Notes: generated from the letters alone by a model not told the origin. Numbered from the stretch's first letter, positions 34,621 to 47,215 are shown. The stretch: DNA of 64,000 nt from Sophora flavescens (GCA_030762895.1 CM061062.1:395001-459000), one strand, 5' to 3'. Translations and numbers: made by a program.

Positions 34621-36262
34621 ACCCATGTACGCTCCCTTCCAAGATGGCCAAAGCACATAGTTCCTTGTGCTTAAAAATAAAAAAAGAAAGAAAAAGGAAA
34701 AAAGAAATAGGTTTAATTGCAGTTTCGGTCCCTCAACTTTTGGCTATGCGATTTTGGTCCCCGAATCTATTTTTTAGCATATTTGATCCCTGAATTTTTT
34801 CAATATTGTAATTATAGTCCCTCCATCCATCTACCTTAATTTCTTAACAGAACTTGACTGTGTGGCAGTGGGACCCACCCAAATTTATTTTATAATAATT
34901 TTTTATTTTATTTTATTTAATAGAAAAAAATAAAAAAGTTAGATTAGTGGGTCAATTTCCCCATCGAGAGCCCTTCTCCATTGTGCGCCATCTCCACCTC
35001 GTGCCCGTGCTTGGCCTCTGATCAGGAACCACCGAAACACACGACATCACAATCTGCAACAAAACTGAACCATCATGTGGAGCCTCATGATATTGTTTGT
35101 TCAAAACGGGCATGGCATGGGACTATAAGAGGATAAGAGGAATTAAAAGGATATTGTTTTTGCAACACTATCAGTGGACATGATTTTGATTGTGACTCAA
35201 CACTTTGGTACATTATTGGTAACAATAGGGAGCAGGGGTCTGGGAGAACGCCGCTAGGCTGGGGAGAAGAAGAATGGGCATGAGGTGGAGATGGCGCACA
35301 ATGGAGAAGGGCTTTCATCTTTCAAAAAGCTTCTTCTACTTTGCTGAAGTTATATGGAGGAAGGATTTAGTATTTAGATATTATTTTCAGCAAGGTCAAT
35401 CATGAATGATTGGTGATGGTATTTTGTAAATGGGTAAATGGAAATTATCATAAGATGAAGATAATAAAAAAATTCATTTAATATTTTATACCTATACTAT
35501 AGGATTATGAAATGTTTATGGAGTAAGAGTCCGGATTCAGAATTTATCAACCGAGGAAAGTGACCCACAAACATAACTTTTTTATTTTTTTCTATTAAAT
35601 AAAATATAAAAAAATTTAAAAAATTATTATAAAATAAAATTGGGTGGGTCCCACTGCCACACAGTAAGTTCTGTTAAGAAATTAATGGTAGATGGATGGA
35701 GGGACTATAATTGCAACATTGAAAAAATTCAGGAACCAAATGTGCTAAAAAAAACTTGGGGACTGAAATCGCACATAGCCAAAAGTTGGAGGACCAAAAC
35801 TGCAATTAAACCAAAGAAATAATAATATAATAATAATAATGATAAATAAATAAAATTTTCTAAAATGCTCAAACTTTATATTTAGAATTAAGCCCAAGCA
35901 TTAGAAACCAAACTTTTTATTCAAAAGCCATGAGCCTTATACATAGTATTAAGTCTAAGTGTGAAAGTTTCTTGTTGTGTCTCAACACTTGACAATCTCC
36001 TCTTTATATAGGAGGTGAGGAGAGGGAAGGAGCTTGCTTTTTCCCATGTAGGACTTGAGTCAAGTGAATAGTTATCCATATGGGACTATTTTGTTGAGGA
36101 GTTAAGTGAATACCTTTTCATTCTTTTTTTCTCCTTTTTTTTTTCTTTTTTCTTCTTCCTTTTTTCTTTTTATTTTTCTCAGATCTTTAGAAAAACAAAA
36201 ATAAAAATTAAAAGATAAATTTTTAATTTAAAAGAAAAAGCAAACAAATTTGGGAGTAAACA
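34621..36262 (-). repeat. Left (3') LTR of Ogre-like element, partial
   Basis: Matches 61960-62475 over long blocks: aagcccaagcattagaaaccaa, catgagccttatacatagtatta, ctctttatataggaggtgagg. Terminal ...gggagtaaaca at 36252-36262 corresponds to ...gggtatcaaca at 62475. Contains the MULE at 34710-35812. Confidence 0.75.
34710..35812. mobile_element. Foldback Mutator-like element (MULE/MITE), 1103 bp
   Basis: Terminal inverted repeats start GGTTTAATTGCAGTTT at 34710 and end in the inverse at 35812. The inverted similarity extends inward roughly 250-300 bp, including the segment around ccttctccattgtgcgccatctcc (34973) and its inverse near 35290. A perfect 9-bp target duplication aaagaaata flanks it (34701-34709 and 35813-35821), the Mutator signature. 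The short central part has no transposase, so it is non-autonomous. Inserted in the left LTR of the Ogre-like element. Confidence 0.9.
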
Positions 36263-36285
36263 GTTGTCCCCATTTGCTTTCCATT
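36263..36285 (-). other. Polypurine tract of Ogre-like element
   Basis: Minus strand reads GGAAAGCAAATGGGGACAAC immediately before the LTR start TGTTTACTCCC, the expected Tat/Ogre-type PPT arrangement. Confidence 0.65.
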
Positions 36286-36354
36286 TGGGAGAAATGGGAA
36301 ATAAAGGAGTTGATCCAAATTTTGTCGTAGGTTCTTTGATATAATGACAACACA

Positions 36355-36805
36355 TAGAGATGGATACGGGGACTCGGAAAGACGTTGGGAACTGGGACCC
36401 AGAAAAAGGATGGGTGGGACGACCTGAGAGAGTGATGGGTACAAGGACCCGAGAAAAGGATTTGTACGAAGAACTTGAAAAGTGATGGGTACGGGGACAC
36501 TAAAAAATGATGGGTATGGGGGCCGAAAAAACAATGGGTACGAGGACCCGAAAAAGCATGGGTATGTGGACTCTAAAAGGGATTAGTGTGGGGACTCGAG
36601 AAAGCGATGGGTATAGGGACCTGGAAGCGATGGGTACGAGGACTTGAAAAAGGCGATGGGTACTGGGACCCAAAAAAGTCGATGGATATGGAGACCCGAG
36701 AAAAGGATGGGTATGGGGACTCGGAAGTGATGGGTATGGGGACCCGAGAAGATGATGGGTACGAGGACTCGAAAAGGTGTTGGGTACGGGGACCCAAAAA
36801 ACGAC
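36355..36805 (-). repeat. Minisatellite with roughly 27-30 bp units
   Basis: About sixteen diverged copies of a unit like gatgggtacggggacccgaaaaa, variable in length. All three minus-strand frames are largely open (repeated SPYPSLF / VPIPI-like peptides), which reflects repeat composition rather than coding. Lies in the 3' UTR of the Ogre-like element. Confidence 0.9.
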
Positions 36806-37114
36806 AATGCTTATGAGCCTCTATGGCTATTAAAGCAAAAAAAAAGCACATAGCTTATGGGCCATATGCCCATTAAAGCAGAACAAAACAAAGCTTAAGA
36901 GGCCCTGTTCCTACTAAAGCGAAAATTAACGCAACTTATGGGCCCTGTGCCCATTAAAGCTGAACAAAACAAAGCTTCAGAGGCCCTGTGCCTACTAAAG
37001 CAAAAAGAAACACAGCTTATGGGCCATGCCGTTAAAGTTGAAAAATACAAAGCCTTAGAGGACTTGTACCTACTAACGCAAAAAGAAACACAACTTATGG
37101 GCCTTGTGACTGTT
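36806..37114 (-). repeat. Second tandem repeat, alternating about 36+36 bp
   Basis: Alternating subunits 'cttatgggccctgtgcccattaaagc' and 'cttaagaggccctgtgcctactaaagc', each followed by an A-rich linker, about four dimers. The array is interrupted by A3 at 37115 and its diverged end resumes at 58501-58550 (gaggctcatcggggccctatgcctgctac). Confidence 0.85.
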
Positions 37115-38272
37115 TGACACGCTGTCGCGCACGCGTCAAAAAGCGAGCGGTTTACAAAAACATGTAGATAGGGAGCGACAACTCGAGTATCGTCTCACAA
37201 GGACTCTTGGGGTTGTTGTTAACAGAAAAAGTCAGTTTTTGGGGGGTTTGGATATGAAATTCAATAAAGAAAACAAAGCAGAAAACAATGCAATAAAAAC
37301 AGAACAATTTAAAGGATTATCAAATAAGCTAAGGACGATTAATCTACTGTTCTCGGTTTCCCAACTATCATCGGTTAATATAAATTCCAAGCCCTAAGCG
37401 GATTCTAATCCCTTTTCGATTGTGGCATCAATTAACAAGCGAAATTAACACTACGAGATATATGTTCCTAATTCCGAATTAAGCAAACGGTTGAAGCTCT
37501 CGTGAATTAAGCAAACACGAATGAACACACACGAATTAAGCAAACGCGATTAAGTATTGGAACACACAATCATCGAAATAAACCAATACTTATTCTACAC
37601 AATTCTGAATTAAGCAAACAGAACATATAGATTAAATATTGAAAGAGAAAAGCAATATGAATGGGAATTACATAACCTCAAGTGGTAATGGAAACCAATC
37701 ATAGTAGATTAATCAAAGGAGACTAGTTCTCCATTACAAACATAAACCCTAAACCTAATTCACAGCCGTCAACCAAAAAGAAGAAGAAAAAGAAGATAGG
37801 CCTCAGTTCTTCCCTAAAACAGACTATAAATACAGATTCTGGGTTGCGGTCTCTCGCGAGGCGAAACATGTTTCGCGAGGCGAATCTTATGAACTATCCT
37901 TCAGTGTTTGGATTTCTCGCGAGGTGAAACATGATTCGCGAGGTGAGCCAGAGAGGGTGACTGTTGCTGCTCGTGCTGGTCTTCAGGTTCGCGAGGCGAG
38001 TAGCTTCTCGCGAGACGAATCTTCCAGAATTGCATTTTCCCATTATTTTATTCATTCCCTTGGCTCTAAATGCTTCCCTTTGAACCTGAACACATGAAAT
38101 AGCAATAAGTACTTTATTTGACTCAAAATCAACTAAAATAACATAAAACTACTTAAGAGACTCAAAATGTTGCTTGAGGACAATCTAATCCAATTTGGGC
38201 GAAAACGAGAGATAACTCGAATAAAACCTATGGTCTTACTAGTTAAAAACTAGTCGAACCAGAGGCTGATCA
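37115..38272 (-). repeat. 3' LTR of A3
   Basis: Plus strand starts tgacacgctgtcgcgc and ends gaggctgatca. Includes the CG-palindrome cluster at 37848-38025 (six variants of CTCGCGAGGCGA) and a perfect 16-bp palindrome gcgaaacatgtttcgc at 37861-37876. Sense-strand TATA (gtatttatagt) at about 37826-37836. Confidence 0.95.
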
Positions 38273-38291
38273 AAATACCCCAAACTTAAAC
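38273..38291 (-). other. Polypurine tract of A3
   Basis: Minus strand GTTTAAGTTTGGGGTATTT directly precedes the 3' LTR. Closely matches the A2 PPT. Confidence 0.8.
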
Positions 38292-39417
38292 TTTGCTTGT
38301 CCCCAAGCAAACTAAAACTCAAAAAAGACTCAGACTTGGCAAGCTTAAAGGTTCAATCAAATTCGCACAAATTTATGCAACTTTCACAAAACAATTTTTC
38401 TTCAATGTTCCCCCCTTTTCAACAATGCAATCCCCACATTCATCTACTTTAAACAATTGAGAATTTCGTCATTCAAGCAATCATTAATCTAAGCAAGGGA
38501 TCCAAGTTACACACAAAAGGGAGATCACCAAATTCAAACAATTGCCTTCCTCACGAGGGCCTTTAACATTTCACTCAATCCGCTCAGTTTGTCTAGGCTA
38601 TCAACATTTCACTCAATTTTCACTTTTAAGAGCACTTCCCATGAATTTGATTTTCATCTCAAAATGGTTCCCACGGAAACATGCATGCAACATCAAAAGG
38701 TCTTTTAAAGGTTGTAATGGGGCCTGGCTAAGGGTAGGATATACAAAGGTACTGGGCTTAAGTCCCTAGGAACTAAGAGAGCATGAGCATTTTTACACAT
38801 TTGAACTTCCACTCAGATTCTTTTTTCCATTTTTCTTTATGCTTTGGGTGACTACAGCCTCTTTCTTTAGATATCCTTTTTTTTTTGACATTTTTGTTCT
38901 TTTATTTCCCTTTTTTTTTCTTTTTTTTTCTTTTTCTTCTTTTTTTTTCTTGGCTCCAACCTTTATATATATATATTTTTTTTCTCACCCCAGAATGACA
39001 TGTCACATCCTTGTAGCCACCCCAAACTTAGTTTCTTGCAACCATTCTCTTGCTAAGCTTCCATGCTCTCCTAATCCTAAGATTGGGTTAACATGGTTTT
39101 TCCAGATTTTGGCTTATAACATGAAGTTATCAAGAACAATAGGCTAATTAGGCTCAAAGGGGCTAACTTGGGAACATGCAGCAGGGATGGTTTAATTTAG
39201 GCCAAGTGGCTATTTCAAAGAAAATCTGCCTAAATCATTTGATGCAAACACATAGACATGCAAACCAATAAGAAATTCAAGCAAACTCGGGAAAGTGCAG
39301 CTCAAAAGTGATTCACACAGTTAAAAACTTGTTCCAGGCTCAAATCCTCACTTGGACATTTTTGTAAATTGTTTGACCGAGATTCAATCCCTAGTGTGTG
39401 CACCCCTTCACCCCAAA
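38292..39417 (-). other. 3' untranslated region of A3, left part
   Basis: No ORF. Contains long T/C runs (38870-38990). It resembles in reverse the 3' region of A2 (11940-13080). Interrupted at 39417 by E2. Confidence 0.6.
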
Positions 39418-40780
39418 TGTGACACCCTTACCCAGGTCATCACATGGCTACCCATTTGAGGAAATAAAATTTAATTTGCTGGTTACTTTCGGAAAATAAT
39501 GTTTTCTCAATGTTCATCTTTTCAAAATATGGTGATAAATTTTTTTCTTTCTTTTAATCCTCAAAACAACAACAACGAAGTCAAACCACACATAATTACA
39601 TACTGTATATAAGTCATACAACTATACTGCCTCATATGTCTTCATACCTAGATCATTATCAGATTTATTCTCCTAAACACCATATATCAAAATAGGACCT
39701 AAGCTGGTCGTAACTAACAGACACTACCGCCAACTGGAGTAGCACAGCATGCCTTGAACTAGACAGCCTTCTCCTTCTTGTAGAAATCCTACCCCTTGTA
39801 CGTCTCTGATATGTGTTGTAAGGGTGAGACACCAATATATGGATTTAACAAAATAACTAAATGCTCACACAAAAGAAGACACATACACATATACATATTT
39901 ATAACATCTTAAGCAATCCATATAATAGCATACAGTTTATCAATGGGTTCCACACCCCAAACATCAACGTTGGAAAACTATGCATGAACACTTCAATACA
40001 TCATCTACACATTCACACTTAATCTCCGGAGACCCCCAACGTCATTTAAAATGAGCTGATCAAGCTCGATTGCCAACAAAGGCACGTCGATTTTTTTGCC
40101 AACAGAGGCACGTCGATTTTTGCCAACAGAGGCATGTCGATTTTACCATAGCCCACTGTCCGGAACAGTGAGAACGTCGATTTATGGATTTTTTTCATTG
40201 CACGTCGATTTCCCAAGGCGTAATGAATTTCATTATACGTCGATTGCCTAAAGGCACAATGAATACGTCGATTACATGAATATCATAAAATACCCTGATT
40301 TCATTGTACGTCGATTGCCTTGGGCACAATGAATTTCATTGTACGTCGATTGCCCAAAGGCACAATGAACACGTCGATTTCACGAATATCATAAAGATAC
40401 CATGATTAACAAATACGTCGAGACATGAATATCACCAAGATATCATGATTAACCTCGTAGGCACGTCTGCCGAATATGCATGCAAAACATTTTATTCTCG
40501 TCATTTTTCTTTGTGTTCGATCTTTCCTTTGCCGAAGCTCAAAATGGCTTACGACTCACATAGTGTTAAAACACCTTTAAAACTTTTATCACAACACAGG
40601 ACCTCACCGTCCGAGTGCTCAATCACGACACCTCTCGACCGATGCACCAGTCAGAGGTTCGTGGTAATAGAAAACATCTTCAATGTTTCAACACGGTATA
40701 CCTCATGTATACGGTATAGGCCCTCAAAGTCCAAATGACTGAGTCCATCCCAACACAGAAGCGAAAATCGGGGTGTTACA
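39418..40780 (-). repeat. Left (3') LTR of E2, internally deleted
   Basis: Nearly identical to 43039-44381 (I counted around fifteen substitutions by eye), then jumps at caacacagaa directly to the last ~20 bp (gaaaatcggggtgttaca). The matching right LTR has about 2.6 kb of extra sequence (44382-44533 and 49011-51480) at that point. Confidence 0.9.
40080..40430. promoter_or_regulatory. ACGTCGATT array in E2 left LTR
   Basis: About eleven copies of (A/T)CGTCGATT spaced 15-45 bp, several embedded in inverted pairs such as ttcattgtacgtcgattgcc / ggcacaatgaa. The same array lies at 43700-44045 in the right LTR. Confidence 0.6.
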
Positions 40781-40795
40781 TTACTACCCCTCTTA
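40781..40795 (-). other. Polypurine tract of E2
   Basis: Plus ttactacccctctta adjoins the left LTR end. Same block as E1 at 310. Confidence 0.75.
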
Positions 40796-42458
40796 AAAAA
40801 ATTTCGTCCTCGAAATTTCGAGACTCGAAGCTAAACAGTATTTTGTAACCTCATCTTAACCTTAAGATTTTACATTGTCCTCCACATCACTTCATTCCTC
40901 TTATTCTATATTCCATAACACAATTCATTCTTATGTCATTTCTACATATCCGTACTATCCTCAAAATTTCATCAGAGTCTACCACACTTGAAAAACAAAA
41001 TCAAAACTTAATCACTTCTCTTATCAACATGGTTCCACTAGAAACCTTATTCAAATCATCTAATTCTGAATATTATCACTAATACCAACAATGTCTTCAC
41101 AGCACCACGCATCAACTCCCTACTCAAAATATTTAATGATAGTCTTAGTTCCTCTTGATTATAATTCACTACTCCAATTTAATATCACCTCACACATCTC
41201 ATCCTCAAAATAACTTCATTGCATATCTTAATGCAATTAAACCAAAAGGGATGATAGAATAGAATTATCTAATCCTTAGCTTTCGAACTTTTCTATCAAC
41301 TTAAATTTTATTCAAGAACTTCTCTTTTCCGTTCACATTCAACTTAGGTAAAACTACCATAGACACTTTTCTGTAATTCCTTCCAATCATACGATTAAAT
41401 CTTAGCGATGATCATTTTATCATTATCCTAGTTCCTTTAGCAAACTCTACATCGATCATAACAAAATCTGCCAAAATCATCTTATTTACTGATGTTAATT
41501 CTAGAAATTCTCAGCTTACTGGTCACATCTACACCTCCATAAAAATCCACTCACCTCTTGTCATTTTTAGATATTACACTTACTCTCAACTAACCTTCTA
41601 AGGATCAATTCCTTATCACGTTGGATCAGTCCTCTGATACATACCTCTTACAACGTGGACCTAAGCAGTAAAAAGATGTCGACTTCGTCAATCTACTCAC
41701 AATAATTTGAAAAGGGATTTTCAAGACAATAAATTTCTTGATTTCGCTTTCCCAAGATAGCAAAAAGAATAATTTGACCAATCTGAAAGATACAAGTGTC
41801 CAATATGTAAAACTATTCTTCAATAGGTTCGTGAGTGTAAAAATGCATAGCTAATACAAGTTTACAAACATGAGTCTAATAAAGTTTCTTTCTTCACAAG
41901 AACTTTACTACACAACGATTTAAAAGAACATCAATCCGAAAAAAAATTAGACTGGATCACTTCCACCAAAAATTAAAAGTGAATCGACTAAGTCTCATCA
42001 AGAAACTTCTATCATCAAGATTTCACATCTGTCGCATAACTCAAGAAATACTCATAATACATTCCCAAAAAAGTACGAAAATATCCAGACTGTCAAAACC
42101 AAAGTCAGGATAGATTTTAAATCAAGGTCATAAAAATGAATTTGGCGTGTACAAAATGTACCGCTATGATTGTCTAATACAACCATAGGAATTTGAAAAG
42201 CAATTTGTCCATATGGAACAATTTTTTCTGAATCCTGAGACCCTCATCTAAGGTTGAAGATTTAAATCTATTCGCCTTGGTTTCTCACAAGCATAAAAGT
42301 CTTTTATGACGCGCTCAGTATGGTTACCCTGAATCGGCACAATTCTGATAACTTGGTCAATCTCTCAGATACACGAACAGTTGATCTTGCCTCACAAGCT
42401 GAGTTTACAGTACAAAATCTTTAATAAGTCCTAACTCCAATCTGGTGGTAATTTGTTC

Positions 42459-42788
42459 TCAAGTCGATCCTTGAATATATAACAACTCCTTGCGAGGGAT
42501 CTGTAACACTTGATACAGAGGTCTCTCATACTCCTCGTGACTCTTAGAGTAAACGAGAACATCATCGATGAAGATGATGACTAACTTATCGAGAAACGGA
42601 CCAAAATTCCATTTCTTGAAGTCTAACCCAACTAACTTTGTTGGCGATATGCTACACAAAGCGGTTGAGATCTGGCTAAATCTAGAAACTAGATCAATTA
42701 GAAACTCAACAACCGTCCGTCCGTACAAACTTGGGACATTCTCAGAAAAGTTTCCAAAAAAACTTTCGATGACAGGTACCTTATTCAA
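42459..42788 (-). pseudogene. pol: Tekay-like pol fragment of E2 (PR-RT linker and RT box)
   Basis: 110 codons open leftward: FFGNFSENVPSLYGRTVVEF.IDLV matches the conserved stretch just upstream of RT, followed after a deletion by NFGPFLDKLVIIFIDDVLVYSKSHEEYE, which includes the RT catalytic FIDD box. Most of RT plus RNase H, integrase and chromodomain are missing. 40796-42458 holds no other coding I can support. Confidence 0.75.
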
Positions 42789-43022
42789 ATGTCTGATACC
42801 ATCCTAAGGGATAAACGAATGTATCAACATGAACAAGAGTACCCTTTACTAAACATGAGATCTCTCAAGGTCTCAACCAAATCAGAACCCACCAAAACAT
42901 ACTTACTTGTGTGTCAACACACATTGTTTCAACCAAGAAACAATTCAAACAAGGTTCAACCAGAGATCACACAACAAAAACCTAACAGACCTATTTCCCA
43001 ACATTCCCGAAAGACTCGACCA

Positions 43023-43034
43023 GCTATGATACCA
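43023..43034 (-). other. Primer binding site (initiator Met type) of E2
   Basis: Plus gctatgatacca, complementary to TGGTATCATAGC. One base differs from the canonical TGGTATCAGAGC seen in E1. Four bases separate it from the LTR. Confidence 0.75.
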
Positions 43035-43699
43035 CTAATGTGACACCCTTACTCAGGTCATCACATGGCTACCCGTTTGCGGAAATAAAATTTAATTTGC
43101 TGGTTACTTTCGGAAAATAATGTTTTCTCAACGTTCATCTTTTCAAAATATGGTGATAAATTTTTTTCTTTCTTTTAATCCTCAAAACAACAACAACGAA
43201 GTCAAACCACACATAATTACATACTGTATATAAGTCATACAACTATACTGCCTCATATGTCTTCATACCTAGATCATTATCAGATTTATTCTCCTAAACA
43301 CCATATATCAAAATAGGACCTAAGCTGGTCGTAACTAACAGACACTACCGCCAACTGGAGTAGCACAGCATGCCTTGAACTAGACAGCCTTCTCCTTCTT
43401 GTAGAAATCCTACCCCTTGTACGTCTCTGATATGTGTTGTAAGGGTGAGACACCAATATATGGATTTAACAAAATAACTAAATGCTCACACAAAAGAAGA
43501 CACATACACATATACATATTTATAACATCTTAAGCAATCCATATAATAGCATACAGTTTATCAATGGGTTCCACACCCCAAACATCAACGTTGGAAAACT
43601 ATGCATGAACACTTCAATACATCATCTACACATTCACACTTAATCTCCGGAGACCCCCAACGTCATTTAAAATGAGCTGATCAAGCTCGATTGCCAACA

Positions 43700-44045
43700 A
43701 AGGCACGTCGATTTTTTTGCCAACAGAGGTACGTCGATTTTTGCCAACAGAGGCACGTCGATTTTACCATAGCCCACTGTCTGGAACAGTGAGAACGTCG
43801 ATTTATGGATTTTTTTCATTGCACGTCGATTGCCCAAGGCGTAATGAATTTCATTATACGTCGATTGCCTAAAGGCGCAATGAATACGTCGATTACATGA
43901 ATATCATAAAATACCCTGATTTCATTGTACGTCGATTGCCTTGGGCACAATGAATTTCATTGTATGTCGATTGCCCAAAGGCACAATGAACACGTCGATT
44001 TCAGGAATATCATAAAGATACCATGATTAACAAATACGTCGAGAC
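43700..44045. promoter_or_regulatory. ACGTCGATT array in E2 right LTR
   Basis: Same array as 40080-40430 with a few substitutions inside motifs (for example gtatgtcgatt at about 43960). Confidence 0.6.
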
Positions 44046-44533
44046 ATGAATATCACCAAGATATCATGATTAACCTCGTAGGCACGTCTGCCGAATATGC
44101 ATGCAAAACATTTTATTCTCGTCATTTTTCTTTGTGTTTGATCTTTCCTTTGACGAAGCTCAAAATGGCTTACGACTCACATAGTGTTAAAACACCTTTA
44201 AAACTTTTATCACAACACAGGACCTCACCATCCGAGTGCTCAATCACAACACCTCTCGACCGATGCACCAGTCAGAGGTTCGTGGTAATAGAAAACATCT
44301 TCAATGTTTCAACACGGTATACCTCATGTATACGGTATAGGCCCTCAAAGTCCAAATGACTGAGTCCATCCCAACACAGAACATTAGTACCCCGACGTCT
44401 CGGTTACTAAGTCCAACTGTACTTTCAACACGGTTAAATCAACTTTTGATTTTCAGAAATTCTTTTCCAAGGTAAAAATTCATTATAAAATCCTTAAATA
44501 ATAACAACTTAGTTTTTACAAACCAATGAGTCA

Positions 44534-45065
44534 CACTACAAAAAAAAGGTTGTTTAGCGACCGAAAATAGTGACCGAATTTTTCGGTTGCTATTTGCGAC
44601 CGAACTAGCGACCGATTGTAGGATCTACATGAAATAGTGATTAGAGATAATACTGCGACCGAAATAGCGACCGAAATAGAGCGTAGCAGGGTTATCGGTC
44701 GCTATTTCCGTCGCTAAATAAAGGAACTTAAAAGTCAGTAATTTTATCCCTTCTTAGCGACCGAAATAGCGACCGAATTAAATGCAACGGTTGAAAGTCA
44801 GAAATTTTATGTATTCTTAGCGATCGAAATAGCGACCGAATTAAATGCAATGGTTATATTTTATTTACATTTGCGACCGATATTAATTCGGTCGCTAAAC
44901 GGTGCGAAAAAAAAATTAAAATCGCGCGTGTTAGCGACCGATTGAGTTCTCCATCGCTAAATTTATGAATTCAAATTTCAAATTAACTCATCCCGTGACC
45001 GAATTTAGTGACCATTTTTTATTTAAGTGATTGACGACCGATTTAGCGACCGATTATTTCGGTCA
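44534..45065 (+). repeat. 5' TIR and subterminal repeats of CACTA-2
   Basis: Direct and inverted GCGACCGAA units, with a local duplication of the segment 'taaaagtcag.aattttat..nttcttagcga.cgaaatagcgaccgaattaaatgcaa' (44728-44850). Confidence 0.85.
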
Positions 45066-45079
45066 CTAAATTATAAATC

Positions 45080-45460
45080 CATAAAATCATGAAATCTTTC
45101 CCTTCTTCCTCATTTCTTCCTTCTCTTCCTTCCTCCCTCACCCATCTTCGATCTTCTCCCTCGTGTTCAGGCCGCCACCACCGTGCAGTGGGCACCGCCA
45201 CCACCGCCGTCTCCGGTAAGCCTCCGTCCTCCTCCTCCTCTTCTTCCATCTCTTCCCTCTTTCTCTCCTCTCTTCCTTTCCCCTCTTCCTGCTCTGTTTT
45301 TAATCCCCCCCTCTGTTTCAGGCCGCCATACTTCGCCCCCTCTGTTTCAGGCCGCCATACGCAGCTCTCCGATCACCACGCATGCGCAGAGCTCCTCCTA
45401 CCCTCTTCTCTCCTCATTTTGTGCATTCCCTGCTCTGCCTTGAGGTAACCATGCATGGAC
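45080..45460 (+). other. Pyrimidine-rich leader of CACTA-2
   Basis: CT-rich like the CACTA-1 leader. Potential splice donors ccg|gtaagc (45214) and gag|gtaacc (45444). A 30-bp tandem pair of ccctctgtttcaggccgccatac starts at about 45309 and 45339. Long ORFs on both strands here come from low complexity. 45461-47100 shows no gene. Confidence 0.45.
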
Positions 45461-47102
45461 TCTCTATGTATAATTTTTTATTTTGCTTCATTGTTTCATT
45501 GCTTTCTTTATTGCTTACTACTGAGAAGAGCTACTTGTGTATTTCATGTGAGTTGTGATATAGGTGACTGTGATTGAGTAGAACACCTTACCATTGTTTC
45601 TAATGTAAGTTGTGATTAATGTTGATGTAAATTCCTATTTAAAAATTACTGTGGTTTTCAATTTTCATTCATATATTTATATCATGTAATGAATATTAAG
45701 ATACATATAATAGATGTCATTATATGAGATGTGAGATTTGTTTAAAATAAGACCTTACCATTGTTTCTAATGTACACGACTTGCTTGTTTATAAAAAAAA
45801 ATTATGGTGGTTAGTGGTTACTTGTCAAGTTTAATTCTTATGTGTTATAAATACTTGTTTGGGGGAATTGGTAAAGGTATATGAAGGGGTGACATTAATT
45901 GAGATGTGTTGTAGAGATGTAGAGATAATGGCAATAAATTGTGGATAAAAGAGATTGAGACTGATATTACAGACATTAATTTGTAATTAATCTTGTTAAT
46001 AGATTCATATCTTATATTTAATACTGAGATTTGTGGAAGATATGTTTTGATATGAGATATGTGAGATTTGTTTGAACTAGAAAATTAAGAATATGATACG
46101 GGTTCCTTAAGAGAAGGTAAAATTACAGGGAGAGCAAAGAGTTTTGACAGGAGAGTAAGTGTGGCTACTTTGCCAATTACGTTTTTTTGCTTGAGTATTG
46201 GTAATTGTTTCCTATTTATTACCCATCTCATTTTTTTGTTTCGTTTTGTGAGAGAAGTCATAAGATTAATTGTTGCACGGTTGCGAATATGAGGGGTATA
46301 TATGGTTATCAAGCTTTATCTATTAATTTAATTTAACATTTGTTACTTGAAGTCTATAACTTTATGTAAGTAATTTAAACCATTCTATTGATAGGCTATT
46401 CACCCATGGTTCTTCGTTTCTGAATCACTTCTTTTTGGTGATTGATGATTTCGGAAAGCACATGAAATGACCATGGTCTATTTCATTGTATTTGAGTGTA
46501 CCTTATTTTTATGGTTAATAATATGTTTTCTTAATGCAACATAGAAATAAATTTGCTGACTTTTTTGGTCTTACAACACTTCTCAGTTCAAGACTTTTAC
46601 GTAGTCATCTGGCCAAAATGGTTTTATTAGCAACCAGGATTCATATAGGGAAATATGCATTTATTGATGGTGGAAAGTTTATTTTTGATGGTATCTTATT
46701 TGGTTGATTCCATTCTAAAATTGTGCCTTAATAGGATATGATTCCAAGATTTCCTTTTTTTTTTTTTACTATGCCCATCAATCTTTTAAGTTTGAAAAAG
46801 GGGAAGTCATGTTACTCGACCTCATTGTCATACTAACTTTAACTAGCCTACAAATTCTACAATTAAAATGTCTTAATTGTTATAGCAATAAAATAAGATC
46901 ACTAAACATGCTTATGTTGTACAAACAACATTTTATGTTTATTTAAGTCAGATACCTGATTACAATAGTATACACATGCCAGAATAAGATTAATGGGTTT
47001 TTAACTAAATGAAAAATGATGAAATTTGTCAAGTAAAGTTTTGCGATTTATAAATTTTAATATTTGTATTGGGAAATTGGTAGAGTGAGAATGAGTGTGA
47101 AG

Positions 47103-47215
47103 ATCAAGGTTTTAAATTGTGGACTGCATCACGTGATGCGGTCGCAACATCTCGGTTGCGGTGGCCTCTGAAACCGCATCGGACCGTGATTGCGGACTGC
47201 ATCGACCACAATCTG
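47103..47215. repeat. MITE-like palindromic repeat in CACTA-2
   Basis: Related to the UKL intron 4 repeat: ggttttaaattg, ctgcatcacgtgatgcgg, and a second inverted ccgcatcgg/cggactgcatcg. Confidence 0.45.

Noticed and set aside
36223..36851. Overlapping minus-strand ORFs rich in PYPS/VPIPI
   Set aside because: They arise from the 27-30-bp minisatellite, all frames are open, and there is no start or conserved domain.
38839..39147. Phe-rich 102-codon ORF
   Set aside because: Driven by T-runs in the A3 3' UTR, with no conserved features.
45043..45448. Ser/Pro-rich ORFs on both strands
   Set aside because: Low-complexity CT-rich leader of CACTA-2. The glutamate-rich and serine-rich readings come from the same repeat composition.
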